Both the position numbers and the translations under genes were made by a program. A DNA stretch of 64,000 nucleotides from Antedon mediterranea (taxonomy: Eukaryota > Echinodermata > Crinoidea > Comatulida > Antedonidae). This document shows positions 56,576 to 64,000 of the stretch, one piece after another (within the stretch, counting starts at the first letter, position 1; each line of letters begins with the position of its first letter). The notes below the pieces were generated by a model. That model made no database searches and had not been told where the DNA came from. It worked only from the letters and a program-made list of their open reading frames with translations. The stretch spans positions 1,201,922 through 1,265,921 of the forward strand of contig NC_092678.1 in the NCBI RefSeq assembly GCF_964355755.1. The letters run 5' to 3'.

Positions 56576-58198
56576 TTTAGAATACAAAGATCTACAGACT
56601 TTTAAAAAACCAAAACGTTTATAAACTTGAAAAAAAAAGAGAAAAAAAATGAATACAAACAAAACAAAAACCACCTCTTCTCCAAGAGCCGTACATCCTC
56701 ATGCTTAAGTGTTGTTTTGGTTGTTCTGCCAACTAAGATGACAAACCAAAAAGGTCAATTTGATTTTACTATGAAGTACTCCAACAATTTGACATGAAAA
56801 TACCCACAGAAATTGGATACTAACCACCAGACTATGCATGTAGAGCAGACTCTACCATTGCTAGAGTGTGCCTACCGATGTTAAAGTGCGCCTACCGATG
56901 TTAGAGCAAGTCTACTGAAGATACGTGTGAGCCTATGGAAGAGTGCGTGCCTACGGAAGAGTGCGTGCCTACGGAAGAGTGCGTGCCTACGGAAGAGTGC
57001 GTGCCTACGGAAGAGTGCGATCCTACCGAAGAGTGCGATCCTACCGAAGAGTGCGATCCTACCAAAGAGTGCAATCCAACCATAGAGGACATGCCTACAT
57101 TAGAGTGCGAGCCTACCGAAGAGTACGAGCCTACATCTGCTGAAGAAGCTGCTAAGAAGTACAAGCCTACAGCTGCTTCAGAAGTACAAGCCAACCGCAG
57201 CTGAGAAGTACGAGCCTACAGCTGCTACAGAAGTACCAGCCTATCACTGCTAAAGAGTGCGAGCCTAGAGCTGCTAAAGAGCGCAAGCCTACAGCTGCTA
57301 AAGAAGTACAAGCCTATACAGCTGCTAAAGAGTACAAGCCTACACCTGCTATAAATTGCGAGCCTACAGCTGCTAAAGAGTGGGAGCCTACAGCTGCTAA
57401 AGAGTGCGAGCCTAACGCTATTAAGAATGTGAGCCTAACGCTATTAAGAATGTGAACTAACTCTATTAAGAATGCAAGCCTAACGCTATTATGAATGCGA
57501 GCCTACTGCTATTATAGAGTGCAAGCCTAACGCTAATGAGTGCGAGTCTACGCTAGTAAGAATGCGAGCCTACGGCTATTAAGAGAGTGAACCTAACTCT
57601 AGTAAGAGTGCGAGCCTAACGCTATTATGAGTGCGAACTAACTCTATTAAGAATGCGAGTCTAACGCTATTAAGAATGCGAGCCTACTGCTATTAAGGAG
57701 TGCAAGCCTAACTCTAGTAAGAGTGCGAGCCTAATGCTATTAAGAGTGTGAATCTAACACTAGTAAGAGTGCAAGCTTAACGCTATTATGAGTGCGAGCC
57801 TAACGCTACCAAGAGTGCTAGCCTAACGCTATTAAGAGTGTGAAGTAGATCCCCTATAACATCAGTAGACAAACGCTAACACCAGTAGACAAACGCTAAC
57901 ACCAGTAGACGAACTTTAACAATGGTAGAGTCTACTCTACATGCATTTGTCCAGTGGTTAATAACCAATTTCCATAGGTAATTCCATGTCAAATCATTGG
58001 AGAACTCCAAAGTCTAACCAAATTGGCCTTTTCGGTTTGCCTCTTAGTGGGCAGAACAACCAAAACAAAACAAAAAGCATGGGGATGTACAGGAGTCGGA
58101 GAGGAGGTAGTTTTACAAAGTACAAACAAGCAAACAAAACGTTTATAAACGTTTTGGATTTTTAAAAGTCTGTAGAGCTTATAACATAAAATTCTAAA
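56576..58198. mobile_element. Long-inverted-repeat element with minisatellite core
   Basis: Left arm 56576-56905 and right arm 57893-58198 are inverted copies. TCTACAGACTTTTAAAAA, CCAAAACGTTTATAAAC, TGTTTTGGTTGTTCTGCC, CAATTTGACATG-like and CTACCATTG words follow in order in the left arm and reversed in the right. The interior (56906-57892) is entirely minisatellite. There is no transposase and no obvious target duplication. The layout matches foldback-type elements. Confidence 0.85.
56935..57892 (+). repeat. 18-24-bp minisatellite with ECxPTE coding pattern
   Basis: 56938-57120 is 18-bp units GAGTGCGTGCCTACGGAA that read E-C-V-P-T-E, with the variable codon changing to D, N and E. The 89-codon frame (56935-57204) stays open through this part. 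From 57120 units become 23-24 bp (GAGCCTACAGCTGCTAAAGA, GCGAGCCTAACGCTATTAAG), which do not keep one frame. A protein is not supported beyond the open frame. Confidence 0.85.
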
Positions 58199-59145
58199 TA
58201 AAACAAAATTCTAAAAACGTTTTAAAATAAAACTGACCAAATTTTGTCTTCTAAGATCCATAGTTATTATTTTTCAGATTTATTTGTTGTTTTTTTTAAA
58301 AGGTCCATGCCTTGGTTGTTTTTTTTTAATGTCTTTGAAAAGGTTGATGCCTTGGTTGGTTAGTTGTTTATTTTTTAAATGTCTTTGAAAAGATTCATAT
58401 GGCAAAGCATGGTACACCATTTGTATTTGAAGAGTACCTTAGCATTATACTTAATTCTCAGAAGTAATATTTAAAATAAATGAGAACTTTAAAATTTCAA
58501 AAATGGTTGCCTCACCGACGATTTAAGCATAACAATCTTTCAAGAGAAGTTTTCAAGAGCTGTATATTTAAAAAATAAAATGATCTCAAAGCAAATAGTT
58601 TTCCTGTACCTTATTATATATGAAAAATCTTTGTCCAACTTGTAAGAGGTATAGTTAAAGTCCTGTCGTTTCACAATGTCGTGTCACTCATGATATGTCA
58701 TGTCACTCGCAATATCATATTGGTATGCAAAACAGGACACAAGACTAATTTTTTTTAATAGTAAGTATCTTCCCTACTTTTCCAAATTGCCCTTTGCTAA
58801 GAATAGTCGGGTGATGATGGCATGTTTGTGCGGGGTGGGAGACCCAGTGCTGTACACATTGACACAGGTCACATTGATAAGTGGCACACATTATACTTTT
58901 CTGTTTACAGTGCGAGTTACTTTTCCTAGGATGGCCTAGGCCTTCCTAGGAAAGACAGACTGTGGGTAAGAACTTAGCAGAACAAGTGCAATAGGAGAAT
59001 AAATTTCTGATGAGGTTCAAGGGATCATCTTGTACCCTATTCACTGTAATGAGTCACTATAAGGATATTTGCAGCAATGACATTAAAATTCAACCAGTTG
59101 TGTCCGACTATGCTTTTAAAAAAAATTTTTTTAGTCAGTTGAGAA
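58199..59145. other. AT-rich noncoding DNA
   Basis: 58280-58400 has two to three units of AATGTCTTTGAAAAG(G/A)TT(G/C)AT + GCCTTGGTTG. The frame at 58700-58939 (79 codons) is unrecognised. Confidence 0.5.
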
Positions 59146-59644
59146 GAGTCGTCACCCTGAAAACAAGATATTCCAGAGTGACGTACTGCTCAAAATTTTA
59201 AAGCAGAAGTTCACGCTCTATTCAATAACTTTGATGGATGGGAATGTTGAGTGGATTTTTCCTGCAACGTCCCATAGCAATGGAGAAGTTGATGGCTTAG
59301 GAGGGACTTGCAAGCATAGAGTTCGAGGAGAGAAGACCAATGCTAGAGTTAATCCTCAAACTTCTACAAAATTTGCTGATTATGCATCTGAAGTGTGCAG
59401 CAAAATCACATACAGACAAGGAGAGTGGGTGAAAGTTTTGTATGACAATAAACAGCATGTTAGAGTTTTTGACAAAACCTCCTTCAAAGTGAAGTGCCTC
59501 TTCCCAAAAGAAGAGTGCTGGAAGCTAGAATGTGACAATGATGCAGTGTGGTATAGGGAATGTGAGGTGGTGAACCATAAATCAAACCCCAGGGTGACCT
59601 ATACCAGTTTTAAAGAGGTCAGTTATAATGCAGTTTGTTTTTGA
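59146..59644 (+). pseudogene. Transposase-like gene fragment
   Basis: The frame 59231-59644 reads VEWIFPATSHSNGEVDGLGG, TCKHRV, then GEWVKVLYDNKQHVRVFD and a C-terminal DNDAVWYRECEVV. Many uncharacterised transposon-derived proteins of invertebrates have a W.FFATSHGKGAVDGIGGT.K segment, followed by a small beta-rich (Tudor-like) C-terminus with KYDG..F.G and a Y...D/EVV end. The order fits. The G-K-G is changed to S-N-G and the N-terminal part is missing or stop-filled. Name and superfamily are uncertain. Confidence 0.5.
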
Positions 59645-59779
59645 TGATGCTATAATTCACTCAGATCATAATAATGCCAATAAAACTACGACACATAGGG
59701 ACAAACTTTCTCCATAGAGAGAATATAAGTATATATTTTAGAAAGGTACAATATTTATGTACTACCCTTGTAGAGCAGT

Positions 59780-59860
59780 GGTGGCCCCTGGATTTTTCCG
59801 AGGGGGTTGGGTCGGAGGCTATGCGAGCGAGCGAAGCCCCTGGAAGCAACGTGTTTCTAG
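59780..59860 (-). repeat. Dispersed repeat word GTGGCCCCTGGATTTTTCCG
   Basis: GGCCCCTGGATTTTTCCGAG + GGGGTTGGG resembles a short word at 63300-63350 (GGCCGATCCAGGATTTG + GGTGGGTTGG). Probably a low-copy dispersed repeat. Confidence 0.35.
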
Positions 59861-60049
59861 CGTAATTTGAGGCTGTAGAGGTAGAGAGCAGATGAAGGTC
59901 CCAAACGATTGGGTTCAGACTAGCGTGTATCGTCAGGCCACACTGCACACTTTGTGGACTAGACACCTTGTTCATAATAATTAGACAATTTAGGGTTTTT
60001 ATAAAGAAAATCAATACTTTGTAATCAAAGATTGCAAGCAAACCATCCA

Positions 60050-60120
60050 CAGAAAGATTACAGGCCGAAGCTTTTAAATAATGGTGTATACCGCCCCTAC
60101 TGTCGCTGGTTTTTACAAAT
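60050..60120 (+). pseudogene. Exon Z, copy 3 (truncated)
   Basis: LQAEAFK, one-base shift, NGVYRPYCRW. It matches the first 15 or so residues of the 62158-62970 frame but degrades immediately after. Downstream 60140-60420 has no further match. Confidence 0.6.
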
Positions 60121-60424
60121 CACAAAGAAAAACATGCCTCATCTTACGGCTGTTGCTGTAATGCAATGCAATGCGATGCAACAAAAATCCTAGAGATTTC
60201 AATGCTGCGATTAAATGCAAACATTATCCGATGATGAAGAGTCGTTTAGATTTGTAGTAAATGTTGGAAACCGGATGTACCGATAGGGGGATCTATACAC
60301 TAATTATTATCAATATTTTTACACATGTGACTTTGTGAAAATGCGATAAAAGTGAGGAAAAAATACACGGCTCATCTTACGGCCGTTAGTTCTAGGCAAA
60401 ATCACAACAAGGAAATATTAAGCC

Positions 60425-60680
60425 TAGAATTGATAGGATATTGATATGTGACACGCGTTAATAGAATCTGGACCAATTTCATATAATGGACCATATTGAT
60501 TAAAGTTTAATTTGTTTCACTCATTTATTATTATATTCTGTTTCTATTTTTATAACAGATTGCAGGCTGAAGCCATAAACTTTATTACGGGCGGAGTTTA
60601 CCGTACCTACGATAGAGTTGCCCGGATAGACGAGGAGCTAGTATTTCGACAACGACAACTTCAATTTTGTAAAGGGCGTT
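60425..60680 (+). pseudogene. Exon Z, copy 2, with matching intron
   Basis: Intron 60425-60556 (GATATTGATATGTGACAC, GACCAATTTCATATAATGGA, TTTATAACAG) is almost identical to the intron at 62971-63105 in inverted orientation. The exon reads LQAEAINFITGGVYRTYDRV, ARIDEELVFRQRQLQFCKGR and stops. Differences from the other copy include several silent third-position changes. The frame is lost after about 40 codons; HPYG words reappear near 60740. Confidence 0.75.
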
Positions 60681-61255
60681 GAATACTGTTCCTTACGGAG
60701 ACCAAGATAGATGAAGAAATGCGAGTTTCGCCAGTTTCATCCCTATGGACATAATTGGTTCGTTTGGTTCCACGGACGATTGGGTGCAGATTGGGCCATA
60801 CTGCACATGTTGTGGACTAATTAAATGATAAGCTAGGCCAACACAAAGTAGACAGTTTGGACCTTTTATAAAAAGAAATCAATACTTTGTAATTTTATTT
60901 TAGATTATGCCTTATAAAAAGGATGATCCCAATGAAAATAATATAAGCTAACTTTTTTGGACTTAAATTACTCGACACGATAAGTTTAATTGCTGTATGG
61001 TCTATAATAATATGAATGCATTTAGGCCTAAGATGCTCCTGAACAATTTATATATCATTGGCTTGCACTGCGAATTCATGAATTTGCGCTTAAAAACGTA
61101 TAAAAGAAGTTAAGAATACGTGACTATGTCAGTCATGATTATGCTAGGACATACTTTGATAAGCTTAGTTACATTTATTTTTTTTTTTTTCACATTATTG
61201 ATCGTCTCCATCCCCGAAACCTCGACTAAGAAATACCGGAATGGTGTCCGGCGGG

Positions 61256-61356
61256 GGATAGTTTATTACCATTAGTTAAGGTCCTATGTAAAGCACCTAG
61301 AGGGGTCAGTGATCCATTAGGCGCTATATAAATACTGTTTATTATTATTATTATTA
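61256..61356 (+). repeat. GGCGCTATATAAAT repeat tail with (TTA)n
   Basis: CCTATGTAAAGCACCTAGAG, CATTAGGCGCTATATAAATA and TTATTATTATTATTATAA. The same core as at 37683; no coding part remains. Confidence 0.7.
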
Positions 61357-62157
61357 TAAGAGAATTGTTAGCAAACATCTTAAAAGACATGTGGAAGTGT
61401 ACTGGATATGATAAACAAGGCAAGCTCACAACCTTGTAAGCGACATGAAGTTTGTAATATGTACTATTTTATGTACATCCAATTTTAAGAAGAAATTTTG
61501 AATGGGTGCCATAAAATAAGCCAATTTTTTCTTATGCAGGAGAAAAGAGTGCTATTGGATATTTAAGCCGTAGAGAGTCGCAAGTAAAAAAAAAATATTC
61601 CAAAAAGAGTGGATAGTCCAGTAGCATAGTCATGTCGTCATGTTGTCGTGTCATGGAAAGAAGAAATTTATGACATGCAGTGTTGTGTTTTGATTAATGA
61701 ACTGGATTGACTGTGCATCAACCTTACATTACAACCAAACATTTTTACTCTTTGTAGATTAGTAATTACTATGTTTGAAAGATGGATCCTTCCTATTACA
61801 GTATTGTAGGCCTACATATAAAATAATTGTTTTTATTAATTTTCTAATTTTTTGATAATATAATGTAAAACATTTTTGTAATCAATTTTCAATCAAGATT
61901 CAATAGGGTCAACTATTAATTTTGCATTTTGTTTGAAAAGAGCTAATTCCATTTATTCATGATAAGAAAAATTAAAAGTTACATCTGAGTTAACATTGCC
62001 TAAATGGCCCGATAACATCTCTGGGGACTGTTATTACTGTATTTCAGTAATGTTTTTTTCTTTAATAATTATCTACCTTCTTGCAGGTAGACAGGTACTT
62101 GGGGTGTGCATCATAAAAAAATGAATAATATTAATAAAGAAAAAGAAAAAAAGTTAA
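61357..62157. other. Intergenic, nothing recognised
   Basis: AT-rich. It forms the 3' flank of the 62158-62970 frame. Confidence 0.45.
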
Positions 62158-62970
62158 CTAATATGGTGAATACCTTACTGGTGGCCGACTTATTCTTCCC
62201 GATCGAGTTCTGTACACGCCAGCTGCAACAGCAGGCACGGCCGCCACATCCGGCACCGGAGCCACGTCCGGCACAGGCACCACTACAGCCACATCCGGCA
62301 CCGCTACCGGAACAGCCGGAGCAGCAGGCACGGCCGCTGCCGCAGCCGCAGGCCCACCATCATCGGCTCTTGGATTTGGGATGCCTAGCATATCAAAATG
62401 CCCACCTGCCACGCACATCTGATGCCAATTCGCTGCTGCCCTCTGTCTTTCCATCTCTGCATTGTAAGGTGGCAAATTAGGAGGTGGGCGAAACGCACAT
62501 TCAGACGATGAACAAGTAAGTGATGATGAAGGTGAAGTGGTGCATTGTCGTGGACATTTTCGTCGCTGAGGCAGTGAATGATGTTGTGGCGGTGAATGCT
62601 GTTGTCTTGGTGGGGAATGTTGTAGTCTGCGTAATCTAATGAGGCGTTCACGTTCTTCACGTTGTCGTTGTTGTCTCGTGCGTCTGAACTGTATTCTGTC
62701 TGGTGGTGTTTGTGGTCTGGGTGGTGAATGATGTTGTGGTCGTGGTGGTGAATGATGCTGTGGCCTTCGTCTGCGTGGTGGTCGTGGTTGTGGTGGTGGT
62801 GGTATAGGCACACGTAGTGGGGAGCGATTAAAACCTCTTGCAGTTCGGCCATAAGGATGAAACCGTCGACATTCTCGTTGTCGAAATACTACTTCCTCGT
62901 CTATCCGGGCAACTCTACCGTAGGGACGATAAACACCCTCATAGAAAAAATTGTAAGCTTCGTTTAACAA
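62158..62970 (-). CDS. 270-codon exon of unknown protein (exon Z, intact copy)
   Basis: The longest open frame in the window. It follows a clear splice acceptor (pyrimidine-rich stretch ending TTTTTAACAG at about 62979-62988), so translation probably enters from an upstream exon rather than at the internal Met. Order: a conserved start NEAYNFFYEGVYRPYGRVAR + IDEEVVFRQR (residues 3-32); an Arg/Pro/His-rich middle with HHSPPRPQ repeats (about 60-130); a Ser/Cys stretch; ERQRAAANWHQMCVAGGHFD; an Ala/Val/Pro-rich run of VPDVA repeats; and a basic end TRSGRISRPPVRYSPY. A TRSGR..KPP.RY end is common in integrases and other transposon proteins, so transposon origin is plausible. The 62240-62360 part is GC-rich. 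No known domain is named. Confidence 0.6.
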   Translation of the reverse strand: MLNEAYNFFYEGVYRPYGRVARIDEEVVFRQRECRRFHPYGRTARGFNRSPLRVPIPPPPQPRPPRRRRPQHHSPPRPQHHSPPRPQTPPDRIQFRRTRQQRQREERERLIRLRRLQHSPPRQQHSPPQHHSLPQRRKCPRQCTTSPSSSLTCSSSECAFRPPPNLPPYNAEMERQRAAANWHQMCVAGGHFDMLGIPNPRADDGGPAAAAAAVPAAPAVPVAVPDVAVVVPVPDVAPVPDVAAVPAVAAGVYRTRSGRISRPPVRYSPY

Positions 62971-63105
62971 TCTGTTAAAAACAGAAACAAAATATAATAA
63001 TAAATGAGTGAAACAAATTAAACTTTAATCAATATGGTCCATTATATGAAATTGGTCAAGATTCTATTAACGTGTGTCACATATCAATATCCTATCAAAT
63101 TCAAA
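62971..63105 (-). other. Intron preceding exon Z, inverted copy of 60425-60556
   Basis: On the minus strand: GATATTGATATGTGACACAC, TTAATAGAATCTTGACCAAT, ATGGACCATATTGATTAAAG, TTTGTTTCTGTTTTTAACAG. No upstream exon was identified between 63106 and 64000. Confidence 0.65.
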
Positions 63106-63560
63106 GATACAGTCTCAGTAAATTTTTGCAAAAACACATTTTCCTAATTATTGAATATATTTGGCACTTTTATAAAAATCACAAATAATAAATGTACCTG
63201 TTAAGTTTCAACTTCCAATCACCTTATTTGTTAGTATAAACACTATACTAATAACCCAATAGCGTAACCTATAATGATGCGACTGACCAGTGATTTTGTG
63301 GCCGATCCAGGATTTGTTTAAAATATGTGGTGGGTTGGTGGGGTGGGGGCTAAAAATGGTGAAATGAAGTGAAACTTAATATAATGTCCTATCTTAGGTG
63401 GGATGAATCCACCCCTGGTAAACTTGGTTTAACCCATTGAAAGTTCAAGGTAAAAACGAAACAAAAAATAAAAAATTAACATGCTCTGAAGAAAATGATG
63501 TAAACATTTTTAATAAATAATGTGATTTGATATCAAATGAAATCAACTTTTAACAAAATC
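63106..63560. other. Intergenic, nothing firm
   Basis: GATCCAGGATTTG..GGTGGGTTGGTGGGG at 63306-63350 is a probable dispersed repeat scrap. Confidence 0.4.
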
Positions 63561-63643
63561 AATGTTAACGATAAAGTGATTGATTGAAATATATTTACCC
63601 AGTATAAATATATATTTCAATCAATCACTTTATCGTTAACATT
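63561..63643. repeat. Perfect 34-bp-arm hairpin
   Basis: AATGTTAACGATAAAGTGAT + TGATTGAAATATAT is followed by a 15-base spacer and its exact reverse complement. It lies in AT-rich noncoding DNA. Confidence 0.92.
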
Positions 63644-63788
63644 TCTTGAAAATTCCAGAAAAAAGTCAACACTTGCGCAATGAAAATATATTTTTTTAAT
63701 AATAATGTAATGTAATAATAAATAATTTTAATAATGTTTTAAGAGATCTTTTGTGTAAAGTTCTGTCTACATTATTAAACCAGTTTTA

Positions 63789-63834
63789 TATATGCCCAAA
63801 TATGGTAGTGATATATGCCCAAATATGGTAGTGA
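63789..63834. repeat. 23-bp direct repeat, two copies
   Basis: TATATGCCCAAATATGGTAG + TGA, twice in tandem. Confidence 0.9.
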
Positions 63835-64000
63835 TATGACACCATCATGAAATAGGTTAAGAAAACAATTCATGCACTACAGGATTTAATCGATTTTATT
63901 TGGTTTTCATGGGATATGTTTTTGAGGTTTGCATAGTTTAACGATTACTTTTAAACAAAAAAATCATGTTTTACCCCAAAAATAAGTTGTTCAAACAACA

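Noticed and set aside
62106-62852. Overlapping frames of 124 codons (+) and 155 codons (-, His-rich)
   Set aside because: Shadows of the 270-codon minus-strand frame. They lack the conserved exon start that is shared with the copies at 60050 and 60565.

Overview
The window is AT-rich eukaryotic genomic DNA, most likely from an echinoderm or a related marine deuterostome. Reasons: intron-containing gene remnants, tRNA-derived SINEs, LINE and Ty3/Gypsy debris, abundant AGGCCTAG-type words, and a recurrent GGCGCTATATAAAT repeat tail. The taxon is an inference. I found no intact conserved single-copy gene; most of the window is satellite, minisatellite, transposon and duplicated pseudogene sequence.

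Layout. 1-3.8 kb is a 42/44-bp satellite with a 436-bp higher-order repeat. 5.6-6.7 kb holds a broken LINE 3' end followed by a tRNA-derived SINE. 8.0-10.6 kb is a decayed Ty3/Gypsy element on the minus strand, in the order gag, protease, RT, RNase H, integrase. 10.6-14.7 kb is a field of tRNA-like units: a 158-bp satellite whose every unit keeps a B box, a 21-bp array inside it that switches orientation three times, and several tRNA-like SINE heads on both strands. 14.8-15.0 kb is a foldback. 16.0-18.3 kb is a 51-bp GTAC-rich array with a 1,084-bp duplication. 19.6 kb has an inverted cluster of the first satellite. 21.6-22.1 kb is another LINE end. 23.4-31.5 kb is a 339-bp satellite, homogeneous in the core and decayed at the edge, interrupted by a 1.65-kb TIR element.

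31.5-38.6 kb is mostly featureless, with small minisatellites. 38.6-48.0 kb is an array of minus-strand pseudogene modules derived from SPT6 (transcription elongation factor and histone chaperone). Exons for the SPT6 core, its HhH/DLD region, the S1 domain and the first SH2 domain are recognisable, but all carry stops or frameshifts. Several modules share a rearranged exon order. A 1.07-kb foldback element with an 8-bp target duplication sits in this array.

48-56 kb is low complexity and duplicated blocks. 56.6-58.2 kb is a minisatellite flanked by inverted repeats of about 310-330 bp. 59.2 kb has a transposase-like fragment. 60-63.1 kb has three copies of one exon, one of them starting a 270-codon open frame (62158-62970, minus), which is the best candidate for an intact coding exon here.

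The genes do not form a pathway. The main interest is in repeat biology: tRNA-like satellite formation, nested foldback elements, and the spread of a chimeric SPT6 module.
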